64,000 nt of DNA from Eublepharis macularius (GCF_028583425.1 NC_072800.1:90348501-90412500); one strand, 5' to 3'; positions 30,450-41,924 are shown, counted from the stretch's first letter. Notes: a model not told the origin generated them from the sequence alone. Program-made: numbers and translations.

Positions 30450-31113
30450 GGGCCGTCGTCACACGGGCTTTTATTTAGCGCTAAAATGGCGCTATTTCCC
30501 AGCAAACACCCACCTTATTCCAACACTGTAGCGATTTTCTCTCTTCTGCTTTGTGCTGGATAGTTGCACTATTTTGTGCCTCAGTGTGAATGCCTCACAT
30601 CGATGTATTTCGCCTTGCAACGTCCTATGCCCTCCCTTCAATCCCAGAATCCATTTCTTCCTGCGACTCCACTTTTTTTTATTTTATTATGTCCTTATAA
30701 CGCCATAACGACATAACACAATGCAAACTTTCTGCTGAAGTAAAAATGACTCAGTCACCATGGCAGAGTCTTCAGCGATGGGGATCACGTCAGACAGGGA
30801 GTTTTCTGCGGGCAAAGGGCTATTTATATAATTTCAATGTTGGAAAGACAAAAGGGTCGTAATGTTTTGCTCTAACGGAATGTTTATATGCTGTTATTCT
30901 GTTATAGCGGAATTAAACGCCAGAATAATAATAAAAAAGGGGGGAGGAGCTGCTTCTGCACGGTTAGAGAGAACAGAACAGAGTGCTTTGGTGTGGACAG
31001 CTGGTGGCGTGAAGAGCCGTTAGGTGATCCAAAGAAACATTACTGTGCCGATAACAGGTAGGACACTATATGCTGTAAATTTAACGGAAGAGATGCCTGT
31101 GTGACGACGGCCC
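30450..31113. mobile_element. Long MITE with GGGCCGTCGTCACACGGGC ends
   Basis: Inverted ends GGGCCGTCGTCACACGGGC / GCCTGTGTGACGACGGCCC around about 630 bp of unrelated interior. Target duplication not clear (GCT against TGG). No transposase frame. Confidence 0.75.
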
Positions 31114-32059
31114 TGGTTAGGCTTGCTTAGGGTTTCGTTTTTCTGTTTGATTGAATGTCATAGAGATGTAGTGATGACCATAAGAATAGATAGATTCATA
31201 GAGGGGAGGTCTATCAGTTGCTACTAGGCAGGGTGATTAAAGGGAACCTCCATATTCAGAGGCAGTAAACCTGTGACTACCAGGAGGCAACTTTTGTGGA
31301 AGGCCTTTAACATCCTGTTGTTGATCCTCCAGATAAATTGATTTACTCAGCATCAAATTAAGTAAGATAAATCTGGCAGTCAAATTCTTCCTGGAATGAC
31401 TCCTGGAATTCTGGACATGGAACCCGGACACTCTTCTTGATGTGACAACAACATTTGTGACAGCTTAAAACCAATACACCTACCCTTTTTTAAATTACTT
31501 GCTTAATTTATTTTTACTTTGCCTTTCCTCATCGTTCAAGGCAGCTTACGATAATAGATTTAAAAGATTTGCAGTTAACATAAAAATAAAACAAGTTCCA
31601 ATACCTCATGTTGTGTGATTAAAATATTTTTCCAGTGCGTACCTCTGGATTTGAACCCATCTTCCCAGAATTATTCTAAAACTGTAGCCCTTTCACCATG
31701 CTGAGTTAACATTGATCCCAGCTAGTGGGCTATAGTAGAGGAATTTCAGGGTAAGCCAGAATATCCTTATGGAGATTTCTTGGTTGGAGGAGCTGATTGT
31801 TCCCAAAATATTGAATTGCCTTGTAGAGCTGTTGTGTTACGTTTTGTTGCATCCATAACGGTAGTCCACAAACCATTTAGAACAGACCTATCACAAAGCA
31901 TTCTGGCTATGCTGTTACTGATCCTGAGAAGAGAACGTTAATAAACCTCATACCACCCTGTGGGCATCATCTCGTTCATTCGTATGAAGTAGCACGGCAA
32001 AAAGAACAGTGAAATAGATGGAGGATCCATCTTTTATGAAGAATCTGGTTGGCTCAGAA
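31114..32059. other. No gene; worn SINE-like patch
   Basis: At 31490-31700 a worn tail/SINE pattern on the minus strand (CTTTGCCTTTCCTCATCG ... GGATTTGAACCCATC, B-box-like). Nothing else. Confidence 0.4.
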
Positions 32060-32290
32060 ACTGGATTATTCATTTACTTATTTACTTCATTTATATCCTA
32101 TCTTCTCCCCAATGAAGGATACAATATTCTTCCCTTCTCCATTTTATTCTCACAACAACCTTGCAAAGTAGGTCAGGCTGAGAGGGTGTGACTGGCCCAA
32201 GGTCACCCAGAAGGCTTCCATACCAGAATAGGAATTCAAAAACTTTCTGAATCTTATTCTGTCTCTAACCACCACCCCATGCTGGGACAG
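32060..32290 (-). mobile_element. Old tRNA-derived SINE
   Basis: The minus strand shows the conserved core CTTGGGCCAGTCACACCCTC and GCCTGACCTACTTTGCAAGG, with a tail at 32070-32110 (TTTATTTACTTCATTTATATCC). Confidence 0.6.
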
Positions 32291-32349
32291 CTATGCTTAC
32301 TGAACACCTGGACATCGCTGATAGATCAACAGATACTGCGACGGTGAGC

Positions 32350-32515
32350 AAAAAGTGATGTTTTGAATGTGTTTTATGTTTATCGTTTTAATTATTTTTA
32401 ACTTCCATTTACTGTATTTTATATTACTGTCATTACCTGCCTCACATCCTGGAGAAAAGCAGGTATATAAATATTTTAACTAAATAAACAAAAATAAAAG
32501 ATATTATCATGGAGG
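32350..32515 (+). repeat. L2-like 3' tail
   Basis: TTTATGTTTATCGTTTTAATTA ... AGCAGGTATATAAATATTTT then A-rich. This is the same arrangement as the 3' UTR of the L2 copies. Confidence 0.5.
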
Positions 32516-32889
32516 AAATGAAGCTTCAAACCTCTCAATTGACCCCCTGAACATCCAACCTCCACTTAGAACCAATTTTCCCTATCAAATGAAACCTAGG
32601 GTTAATTAATATTGGTAAAAGACCTGAAAATGCTTCAACTTGGAGCATACCTGTAAGGAAGCAAACCACGCCACGTGCATGATGCAACGTATGTTATCAG
32701 AACCACATTACTGATAATTGATAATAATATTGGTTAGAAATTTGTGGTGATGAAACTGCACTTTATATTATGAAGGAGCATATTAATTCTTGTGGGTCAT
32801 GAAGATTCAGGTCAGATAATAAGGACAATGTCATAAACAAGGAAGGTAGTTTTTAGCACAACTGGCTATAAAGTAAGAGTTGAAACTCT

Positions 32890-33830
32890 TCTGTTTATTT
32901 TATTTATTTTATTTTATTTTATCGTATTTGTATTCCACCCTCCCTGCAAGCAGGCTCAGGGCAGATAACAGCATTAAAACATTTAAAACATTCCATATAA
33001 AACATTTAAAAGCATCATAAAAAATATAAAAAAATAGCAGCACTCTTTTTCTTGATGGTGGCAATACCGTTTATTTCAAATAGTGCAACAGTACAGTTGA
33101 ACATAGCAGCAGTTTAAGAACAGTGGTGGGAAGCTCTCACAGGGAGGGGAGTAGATGTTGTATCCTCCAGCCAGCAGAGGCCCAACCTCAGCCATAAGCC
33201 TGGTGGAACAACTCTGTCTTACAGGCCCGGCGGAAAGATTGTAGATCCTGCCGGGCCCTGGTCTCGGTAGACAGAGCATTCCACCAGGTAGGAGCCAGGA
33301 CTGAGAAAGCTCTGGCTCTAGTCGAGGCCAGGCAGGCCTCATTGTAGCCAGGGACTGATAACAATTTTTTTTCTCCTGATCGGAGGGTCCTCTGGGGAAT
33401 ATATGGGGAGAGACGGTCCCTGAGATACACTGGCCCCAGTCCGCACAGGGCCTTATAGGACAATACCAAGACCGTGAACCTGATCCGATACTCCATTGGC
33501 AACCAATGCAGCTCGCTCAATATTGGTGTAATATGTGCCCTGTTTGGTGCTTTCATAATGATGCGCGCTGCTGCATTTTGCACCAGCTGTAATCTTCAGG
33601 TCAGGCTCAAGGGTAGGCCCGCGTAGACCGAGTTACAGTAATCTAACCTAGAGATGACCGTTGCCTGGATCACTGTAGTTAAGTCACAGGTAGACAGGTA
33701 AGGGACCAGTTGCCTGGTCTGCCGCAGGTGGAAGAAAGAAGACCTGACAACCGCTGTGACCTGTGCCTCCATTTTCAGGGAGGCATCTAGGAAGCCTCCC
33801 CTGCCTGGCACCAACCTGGTCCCGGCCATT
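32890..33830 (-). pseudogene. L2-clade LINE 3' part
   Basis: On the minus strand: VQVTAV-like AQVTAVVRSSFFHLRQTRQ, SRLDYCNSVYAGLPLSLT, then after a frame break at about 33590 QNAAARIIMKAPNRAHITPI, HWLPMEYRIRFTVLVLSYKA and FRRACKTELFHQAYG ending at 33188. A 3' UTR and tail (TTTATTTATTTTATTT, GCAGGCTCAGGGCAG) lie at 32890-33060. It is 5'-truncated before the RT catalytic box. Confidence 0.88.
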
Positions 33831-34300
33831 TAGGTCCCAATCCGGGCCCAAACAGGCCCCAAACGGCCATTTCGGGCCCATTTCTGCTGGGACCAGAATC
33901 GGGTCCCGAAACAGCCAGGATTTGGTTGGTGCCAGGCGGGGGAAGCCTCCCCTGCCAGGCACCAACCCAGTCCTGGCCGTTTCAGTCCTGAATCCGGGAC
34001 CCAAACATGTCCAAAATGGCCATTTACAGCCAATTTCGGCCAGGGTCAGGGCCCAAACTACCAGGATTGGGTTGGTGCCTGGCAGGACACCCTCCCCTGC
34101 CTGGCACGGACCCAATCTGTGCTGTTTTGGGCCTGGTCCAGGCCAAAACCTGTCCAAAATAGCCATTTTGAGCCATTTTGGGCCCGTTTTGGCCTGGATT
34201 GATGCCAAAACGGCCCTGATCGGGCCACTGCCAGGTGGGGGAACACTCCCCCATCTGGCAGCAGCTGAATCCCGGCCATTTTGGCCCGAACAAGGGGCAT
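33780..34300 (-). repeat. GGCCATTTTGGGCC-type minisatellite of about 135-bp units
   Basis: About four diverged units, each containing CAGGCACCAACCCAGTCC-like, GGCCGTTT, and GGCCAAAATGGCC-like words with CCTCCCCTGCC between them. Related patches are at 47190-47330 and 17425. It directly abuts the L2 fragment. Confidence 0.75.
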
Positions 34301-34324
34301 GGCATATTGTAATGATTTATGCTA

Positions 34325-34390
34325 ATGAGTTTATTTATTTTATTTATTTATTTATTCAATTTATATACCGCCCATCCCCAGGGCGGGATT
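34325..34390 (-). repeat. L2 3' tail fragment
   Basis: (TTTAT)n followed by CAATTTATATACCGCCCATCC, the reverse complement of the L2 tail. Confidence 0.75.
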
Positions 34391-34407
34391 CCTGTAGCTG
34401 TTCCTGT

Positions 34408-34455
34408 AGCTCTTTTTCTACGAAATGACTCCTGTCTATAACCTATAGATATATA
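34408..34455 (+). repeat. 48-bp inverted repeat, left arm
   Basis: The exact reverse complement is found at 35999-36017 plus 39280-39308, where the right arm is split by an L1. It begins AGCTCTTTTTCTACGAAATG. Confidence 0.9.
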
Positions 34456-34479
34456 CTTCCATGAGGATAATTAGGTGGG

Positions 34480-34745
34480 TAGCCATGTTGGTCTGCAGTA
34501 GAAGAGCAGGATTATCGTCCAGTGGCACCTTAAAGATCAACGAGATTTTCAGGGTGTAAGCTTTTGGAGTTCTTGCAGTCGAACAGCAGGATCTGAGTCC
34601 AGTGGCATCTTAGAGACCAACCAGATTTTCAGGGTGTACATTTTCAAGCATCAGAGCTCCCTTCTTCGGATACAAGTCTCTCTGACTCTCAAAATGAAAG
34701 CTTACACTCTGAAAATCTCCTTGGTCTCTAAGGTGCCACTGGACT
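34480..34745. repeat. Cluster of three Penelope-like(?) terminal-repeat units
   Basis: Two units on the minus strand (GGTAGCCATGTTGGTCTGCA ... TTTTCAGGGTGTAAGC and TCCAGTGGCATCTTAGAGAC ... GGAGCTCTGATGCTTG read in reverse) and one on the plus strand (GAAAGCTTACACTCTGAAAA, GGTCTCTAAGGTGCCACTGG). Same general unit as 11117-11324 but a different subfamily. Confidence 0.65.
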
Positions 34746-35921
34746 AAATCCTACTATATAGACTATAACCAAGGAAAAAGGAAAAAAATGGAAGAAACAC
34801 TACAGCCCTTCTTCTATAAAGCAGTACCAAAGCCACAGTCTCATAAATGCAGTAGAAATAGCCAAGAGCATGTGTTCAACCGTCAGTAGTGCATGGAAGG
34901 CACGTGGGGTTTTCCTGCATTTCACTGTTCCTGCATCTCCTCCCCCACCCCCTGGTTAAATCACTCCAGATATCTCAGGATACATACAGCAAAACAGCCA
35001 TGTGGGTAAGGAGGAGTGAGGAGGGACAATTTCTCGGAGGAGCACTACGTGCTGAAGAAGAAGCCCTTGTCTGTCCTTGCTCCAGCCCTGGACCATGTGA
35101 CTATTGCTCCATGCAGTTCCCGTGATCTTGGTAATAAACACTGAGGATGTCAGAAGAGGCTATAGGAATGGAGAGCAATTCTGGAGAACTCTGTGTTTTG
35201 TGCATGGAATGATAGGTTGCATCTCGTGACGTTGAAGAATGTTGGTCGTCCCATTTAAATCAGGGGGATCAAGCATACCAGCCTTTAAAAAAATGCCTTA
35301 AGGAACATGTTTCAAAGGATTGTGAGCACATGGAGTTCTCTTCGATAGCTATGCAACTACAGGTACATGGAAATACAGGGAGTACAAATAAATAAATACA
35401 CCAAACTATGAAGTGTAATTCTTGGATGCTCCCGAGTTCACGAGACCAACGCACCACAAATATACAGGAAAAGGTCAGCTGAGGGTTAAAAATCTTAACT
35501 AGAAAACTCTGTTAATTAGTTCCATGTTCATAGGAGAATCAGGACACAGTTACACAACTGGAATTTAACTGGTTTCCCGTTCCATATTCTCCATATAAAC
35601 ATAAAAACAATAAAATAAGACATAGCAATTTCTACTTGTTTGAACTGGAAAGCTGCCCACAGGCTTATGAATGCGTAAACGCCCCTCAACGTAGGTTGCT
35701 ACTTGCAAGTAATTACTGCACTGTCCTTTGTGCAAGCAGGCTTTTCGTTTCCCTCATGTGCACCTTCAATGGCCCAAATAGCCCAATCCACACCCATTAC
35801 TATTTCAGCACTTGATGTAGGGAGGGGGAAGAGAGACCTCAGCCCAACACACTGTGGGGCCGATCAAGATAAAGCCCTTGCAGCATTTTAAAAATTGCTT
35901 TAATATGGAGTCATCACCTGT
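34746..35921. other. No gene recognised
   Basis: Neutral sequence; holds the source copies (35522-35546, 35646-35659) of two segments found again at 35926-35971. Confidence 0.45.
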
Positions 35922-35925
35922 GGGA

Positions 35926-35998
35926 TGGAAAGCTGCCCAATTAATACCATGTTCATAGGAGAATCAGGACATGTGGGTCTATATATAGATATATAACC
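35926..35998 (+). repeat. Mosaic of locally copied segments
   Basis: TGGAAAGCTGCCCA (also at 35646-35659) is followed by CCATGTTCATAGGAGAATCA and GGACA (also at 35522-35546), in reversed order relative to the sources. Confidence 0.8.
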
Positions 35999-36017
35999 TA
36001 TATATCTATAGGTTATA

Positions 36018-38283
36018 CCAATATCATTAATTTCTTCCTCCTTCAACAAGGATATTTGGGTTTTTTGCAGCCAATTAATCCTACTCAAAATATTATTCTC
36101 CTCTTCCACCATCCCTTCTGTTCCCCACACCTTTTTCAACTCTGTAATCGTCATCTTCTTTAATTTATCTCCTACCTCCTTTGACATTGATCCCCTCAAT
36201 GGGGTAAATTTATCATAATACCACATTTTGGTAAGAGGTGATATCCCTGGGGTGAGCTCTTTTTTCCACTTCTCCCATACCCAACAGGGTCCCTGAAAAG
36301 TTGATAATTTGTCGCCTATCTTCTTCCTCCTTTTCCTCCTATCAAACAAGCTTTCCTTTCCCCCTACTACCTCAAAATTTTCCCGTTCTATCCAACCAAT
36401 GTCTTCTCCTAACTCACCCTCCAACCAAATCATTAGATGCCTTAATTGATATGCATCGTAATACAAACTAATATTGGGAATCCCCCATCCCCCATCTTTT
36501 ATTCCATAATATCTATACCTACCCGCCGTCCTTGGTTTCTTAGATGCAAAAACAAATCTATCTATAGCTCCTTGCCACTTCTTCAATATATATCCTGGTA
36601 TATGCCAAGGTAGTACATAGAAAAGGTAAGTCAACCTAGGAACTAAAAACATTTTAACCATCGCATTCCTTGTACTAATTGAATCTTTCCTCCTCCCCCA
36701 AACTCTCATTTTATCTTGAATTCCACTGCAAATTCTTTTAAAATTATACTCAAATATTTTTTTATCATTCCTAGGAATATTAACCCCTAAATACTTCACC
36801 ATTTTGTTTGCTATAGGAATCCCCAAAGTTTTAGAAGCTGCTAATTGTATTTTCAGTTTAACATTAAAACACATCATTGAAGATTTTGAAAAGTTCACTT
36901 CCAACCCTGACACCTCTTCAAATTCCTGTAATACCTTTTTTAACGGGACCGTTGCAGACTCCAAATCCTTAATTGTCACCATCATGTCATCTGCATACAA
37001 TGTTAACAGATTCCCATCTACTTTCCCTTTCCCTGGGACTTCAAAACCTACTATTCCTTTATTCTTTTTTAATTTAAGCACCAACGGCTCCAGTGCTAAA
37101 ATAAATAACATAGGAGATAGAGGGCAGCCCTGTTTCGTACCACTCAATACTTGAACATACCCCACTGCTGATCCACTAACTCCTACCATCGCCTTGGACT
37201 TGGTATATGTTGCCTTAATCATGTTTTGAAATTTCACCCCAAATTTATACTTTTGAAATATATTTTCCATATACGTCCAATCCACCAAATCAAATGCTTT
37301 ATAAATATCCAACACCATAAGCGTAAGAGGTAATCCCTTCTTTTTAGCTAAATAGATCATACCTATCACCTTCCTAACCGCTTCTACCAAATACTTCTGA
37401 GGCATAAACCCAAATTGATCTTTCCCTATCAATTGTGTTATACATTTTTTAAGCCTCATTGCCATAACTTTTGCAAATATTCGATAATCCATATTGGTGA
37501 TAGAAATTGGCCTATATGAATCCCTTAGAGTCTGATCCTTTCCCGATTTAGGGATTAACACCAACCTCGACTCTAACCATGTAGGTGGGGTAGCGGATCC
37601 GTCCAGAATTCCCTGAAACACTTCAGTCACATGTGGCACCAATATGTCCTTAAAATGCTTATAAAACACCGCATTGAACCCATCTAATCCAGGTGCCGAT
37701 TACACGTTCATAGAGTCTATAGCCATCTTAACTTCTTCTTCCATTATATTCTTATCTAATTCCCATCTACTTTCCTCACTCAATTCTGGGAATTCCACTC
37801 CCTCGCAAAATTGTTCTATATCACAATTTTTAATTCCTTTGTTTGCATACAGTTTATTATAAAAATCTAAAAAGTTCTCCAATATCTTTTTAGGTTCAGT
37901 TTCCAACTCCCCTTTATCATCCCTAATCGCCCTTATGTTTTTTCTTACCTGGAGATTCTTAACTTTATTTGCTAATATTTTCCCTCCTTTCCCTTCAAAC
38001 TCATAATACTTCTGTTTACTATACCATAATTTTAAGGTGGTCCTGTTAACATCTAATACATTCAGCTCTTCTCTTTTCCTATTTACTTGTTCCCTATCCT
38101 TCTTCTTCTTAGATTTCCTAAATTTCTCCTCCAATACCCTAACTTCTTCTTCTACTTCTTTAATCTTCCTATCTTTACCTTTCTTCAGTCTCACCAAATT
38201 CTGCATACATACTCCTCTAACAGTAGCTTTCATTACTTCCCATCTTCTTGTCAATGACGTATCTGATTTTTTATTCTCCACAA
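36018..38283 (-). pseudogene. L1 ORF2 central part: reverse transcriptase, inverted
   Basis: On the minus strand, a region with charged linker (RKIKEVEEEVRVLEEKFRKS) at 38281-37700 leads to a TAA at 37700-37702, followed without shift by SAPGLDGFNAV, the usual L1 motif before the RT. RT motifs follow: LIPKSGKDQTLRDSYRPIS, QFGFMPQKYLVEAV, LDIYKAFDLVDW, GTKQGCPLSPMLFILALEPL and catalytic LYADDMMV (36986-36997). The region after it ends in INWLQKTQISLLKEEEINDI. The motif set and lysine-rich composition are L1-clade, not L2. The endonuclease is missing. One stop is the only break in about 740 codons. Confidence 0.9.
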
Positions 38284-38334
38284 AATAGCATTCTATTGTT
38301 TTAATGTTACCATTGCTTCCTTCATTAATCTTCC

Positions 38335-39080
38335 TTCAAAGATTAATTACTCCCTTTGAAAAATTGGTGAAAGAGTATGCAGAAGATAAGACAAAAATAG
38401 TTTCAAAATTGTATAAGGTTTTATTAGGCACAGGGGAGTCACCGAGAGAATTCTTGAGGGAATATTGGGAAATAGATATTCAAGGTAAAATTAGGGATGA
38501 AGAGTGGGAAATGATGTTTAGGTTACCTCCTTTAGTTACTACATCTAGGTTAATGCAGGAGCAAGGTCTGAAGATGATACAGAAATGGTACTATACACTG
38601 GTTAAGTTATATTATATTTCAAAATTGGGGAGTAAAAATTGTTGGAGGAAATGTGGAGAATTGGGAACGTTCAGTCACATGTGGTGGGACTGTCCTTTAG
38701 TTAAAAAGTTTTGGGATCAAATTGGTATGGAAATGTCGAGGATAGTGAGAAGAAGGGTAAGTATATCTAAAGCAATGGCACTTATTAATTTGGATGGAAT
38801 AGGGCTAAGGTTAAGAGAGGAATTTAAGTGGATAAATTTGATGTTAGTAGCAGCAAGACAGGTTATAGCAAGGAATTGGAAAGAAGCTGAGGAATTGACG
38901 ATTAATCACTGGAGGGGAAATATGAATAATATAATAGTTTTAGAGTACCTTATGATGAAGATATGTAGAATGAATGGGTTAAAGGTTAGGGAACAAAAGG
39001 AGAATTGGTTTAGAAGGATGATGGGGTACTTAGAAACGTTTAAACAATTTTGGATGATTCGTTGGTCAATAGGAAATTGA
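38335..39080 (+). pseudogene. L1 ORF2 C-terminal part
   Basis: Open frame TPFEKLVKEYAEDKTKIVSK, WEMMFRLPPLVTTSRLM, zinc-binding CWRKCGELGTFSHMWWDC, then WINLMLVAARQVIARNWKEA and ETFKQFWMIRWSIGN ending with TGA at 39078-39080. This is the continuation of the inverted RT half at 36018. The 3' UTR follows to an AATAAAGTATTTTATAT tail. Confidence 0.9.
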
Positions 39081-39264
39081 GAGGTTCATTTAATTATAAG
39101 GCTAAGTGGAATGAGTTGTACAGGGAGTAATTGTGAATATGAAATAATATTGTATGGAATGATATTTATGTATCTACCGCCTGGAGGTCCCTACACGGGT
39201 GATGTCGGTGACGGGTGGTTATATTCAGAATAAAACAATAAAGTATTTTATATATATTAAAAAA

Positions 39265-39308
39265 TATCTATAGGTTATAGACAGGAGTCATTTCGTAGAA
39301 AAAGAGCT
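39265..39308 (+). repeat. 48-bp inverted repeat, right arm (part beyond the L1)
   Basis: TATCTATAGGTTATAGACAG and on to AGAAAAAGAGCT at 39308. Together with 35999-36002 this rebuilds the complement of 34408-34455. Confidence 0.88.
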
Positions 39309-39736
39309 GTGGGTCAGACCCTTGAACACCATCATGTCTCGTTCGGCCCTTAGAAGAGGCCATATGCTTGCTGTCTGGGAAAAAGTGGTTTGCTTATCAT
39401 CATACTCTGAATCTTTCATTGATTTAATTAGTGGACCTACATTCTTATCTCAAGATATTTTGCAGGGCATAAAACTGTGGGGTATGATTAAAAGCTGTGT
39501 TGGGAAAGCTGCAGGTGGGTGAATGTGAGAGTCACCAATTAATCAGTACTATTAATAACATTCCGAAACCTACTCCTGTCTGCAAATCATTTCCTTCAGC
39601 CTAGAAATTATCTGCGAATACCAGGTAGATGTGTGGTTACAGCAGACAGAGGGAAAAGCACCCTGCCTGTGTGTAGAATGTTTGCTGTTTTGGAGCTCAG
39701 AAAATGGATAGACTTTTTTTTGCATGTATTTATTTA

Positions 39737-40513
39737 GAGCCAAAACAGACGAGACGCTTGATGCTTGGAGGATACTTGTCAGTTTTCCACAAGTTTCCAT
39801 GGGAAATGTAGTGAGAAAGAACTTCTGTCAGGGAGTAGAGGGAAAATCCCCCCCTCTCCCTGGCAGAGATTCTTTCTCTAGGGGCCAAGCTAGAAGTGAC
39901 GAATTACACTTGAATGGCAAGTGAACAGACTCACGTGCATTCCTCCCTGTTCACTTGAGCTCCACTCGATCACGTCGTGGTGATTAAAGCAAGTGAATGG
40001 CAAGTGAACAGGGAGGAATGCACGTGAGTCTGTTCACTTGCCATTCAAGTGTAATTCGTTGCTTCTAGCTTGGCCCGGAGTGTCTCATCTAGTCTGCTTG
40101 GCTCCCTCTTGCTGCAGCCAATGCACTCAGCTCCTGAGTACATTTAGAGGAGCAAGGGGAGCGTGCTGGCAGCAGTGAGAGGGAGAGGGAGCGGCGGGCA
40201 AGATCAGCTCCCTGTTCCTGTCACCGCTGCCAGTGCGCTTTGCTCCTGAGCAAGGAGAGCGCACTTCCTCTCACTGCTGCCAGCGCACTCCCCTTGCTCC
40301 TCTAAATGCACTCAGGAGCAGAGCGCGTTGGCAGTGGCGAGAGGGAGCCGAGCAGACTAGATGAGACACCTAGAGAAAGAACCTCTGCCAGGGAGAGGGA
40401 AAATTCTCCCTCTTCTCCCTGACAGAGGTTCTTTCTCACTACATTTCTCATGGAAACCTGTGGGAAACTGACGAGTGTCCTCCATGTATCAGGCATCTCA
40501 TCTCTTTTGGCTC
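39737..40513. mobile_element. Harbinger-like foldback MITE, long copy with nested relative
   Basis: Ends GAGCCAAAACAGACGAGACGC / GCATCTCATCTCTTTTGGCTC with TTA duplication (39734-39736, 40514-40516). Arms pair widely (GAGAAAGAACTTCTGTCAGGG / CCCTGACAGAGGTTCTTTCTC). A second foldback sits inside the left arm at 39882-40076. Confidence 0.85.
39882..40076. mobile_element. Harbinger-like foldback MITE nested in the above
   Basis: GGGCCAAGCTAGAAGTGACGAA / TTCGTTGCTTCTAGCTTGGCCC hairpin, same family as 42983, 43035 and 54537. Target duplication not clear. Confidence 0.8.
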
Positions 40514-40525
40514 TTAGATTCTACA

Positions 40526-40760
40526 GTTTGGTATAGTGGTTAAGAGCGGCAGGACTCTAATCTGGAGAGCCAAGTTTGATTCCCTACTCCTCCACTTGAA
40601 GCCAGCTGGATAACTTTGGGTCAGTCACAGCTTCTTGGAGCTCTCTCATCCCCACCCACCTCACAGGGTGATTGTTGTGAGGATAATAATAACACACTTT
40701 GTGAAGTGCACTGAATGGGCATTAAGTTGTCCTGAAGGGCAATATATAAACCGAATATTA
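40526..40760 (+). mobile_element. L2-tailed tRNA SINE
   Basis: Head CAGTTTGGTATAGTGGTTAAG, B-box-like AAGTTTGATTCCCTAC, core CTTTGGGTCAGTCACAGC, tail GGGCAATATATAAACCGAAT. Confidence 0.85.
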
Positions 40761-40981
40761 CTATCACAGTTACTATTACTATTGCTATTATTGCTGTGCC
40801 CTAAAGAAGCCCAAGGTACAGATAATTTAAATCTTGGCAAGAGATATATAATGTCTTAGGTTGGTTATGGGTATAGTACACAAGTCATGCTATTAAAGGA
40901 TCTCTGTTTCCATTTTGGTCTTTTATTGAAACATAATTATAACCTTTTAAACATTGTTTAAATCAACAGAAAATTATACCA

Positions 40982-41611
40982 CCCTTCAATGTATCATATG
41001 TGGTGGACTTTTGAAAAAGCTAAGCTATTTTCATCTAAGATTTTTGCTGAAATGTCATCAATTTTGAAAAGTAATATAGCAAAAAGCCCAGAACTGTTAT
41101 TATTGGGGTTAAATATGGAAAATGTGAATGTTAAGGATAGAGTCCTGGTTTAATACATGACGGTGGCTGCAAGACTACTGTACGCTCAACATTGGAGACA
41201 GGAGGAGCTACCAGGAATTCAGGATTGGATTCAGAAATTGTTGCACATGGCGGAAATGGACAAATTAAAAAGGAAATTGAAAGAACGAAATCCAAGGGAA
41301 TTTGTGGAAGATTGGGGTAAATTTAAAAAATATTTAGAAAAGAAATGGGACGTGAAAGATCAGTTGTGGTCTCTTGATAACTGCTGAGAGATTTAGAAAT
41401 ATAAGATAAAACTTTGCCTTAAACAATAGGGGAAAAGCAACTTAGATTAGAGTCAGTTACTAGGGGATAAGGGGTCAGAGTGCTGTTGGGAGTCAACAAG
41501 GGAAAAGGGGAGGGGGTGGATGGGACAACAATATTAAGAAAAGGGGTATATTTGTTGTAAAATGTTTTTGAAATGTATGTGAACCCATCCAATAAAAATT
41601 TCAAAGAAAAA
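40982..41611 (+). mobile_element. L1 LINE 3' fragment with 14-bp target duplication
   Basis: The C-terminal ORF2 residues AARLLYAQHWRQEELPGIQ and KRKLKERNPREFVEDWGKF end at TGA 41385-41387. The 3' UTR ends CCCATCCAATAAAAATTTC plus A-rich tail. Flanked by AGAAAATTATACCA at 40968-40981 and 41612-41625. A stop near 41150 interrupts the frame. Confidence 0.92.
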
Positions 41612-41625
41612 AGAAAATTATACCA

Positions 41626-41924
41626 TCCATTATTGTCATATAGATAATTAAATGAGAGCAACAACATGAGTCCTTGAAAGTATCTTACCCACAGATGAGC
41701 AGGTCCTACGCAAGCAACCCCATCTGAGAAGAAGCTCTTGATCCATTCCGTGTCTCATATTATAGGCTTGTAGAATCATCTCCTAACAACAGCTGGCTGT
41801 CTGACTTGGTAAGGGTGCGTATTCTTGGCTAAGAGGCTAACTAACTAATTTCAAACACCATACAACTTTATCAATACTGGAAATGTCTTCTTTAAACATA
41901 TAAAAACTGTAAGTTCATCGATGT
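41626..41924. other. No gene recognised
   Basis: No repeat or coding structure seen. Confidence 0.45.

Larger units (their letters stand above)
36018..39263. mobile_element. L1 LINE with inverted 5' half (twin priming)
   Basis: The 3' half of ORF2, 3' UTR and A-rich tail lie on the plus strand (about 38335-39263). The preceding part of ORF2 (RT) lies reversed at 36018 to about 38310. The reversed half ends at 36018 with protein sequence that in order comes just before the start of the plus-strand half. A 16-bp target duplication ATATCTATAGGTTATA is at 36002-36017 and 39264-39279. At the inversion point are 7-bp inverted words ATTAATC / GATTAAT (38324-38330, 38341-38347). All of this fits twin-primed reverse transcription. 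The 5' end with ORF1 is missing. Confidence 0.93.

Noticed and set aside
33763..34428. 221-residue frame and antisense 174-residue frame
   Set aside because: Both are translations of the about 135-bp minisatellite, with no protein signature.
38037..38288. Plus-strand frame rich in Ser/Leu/Phe
   Set aside because: It is the antisense shadow of the lysine- and glutamate-rich L1 ORF2 segment.
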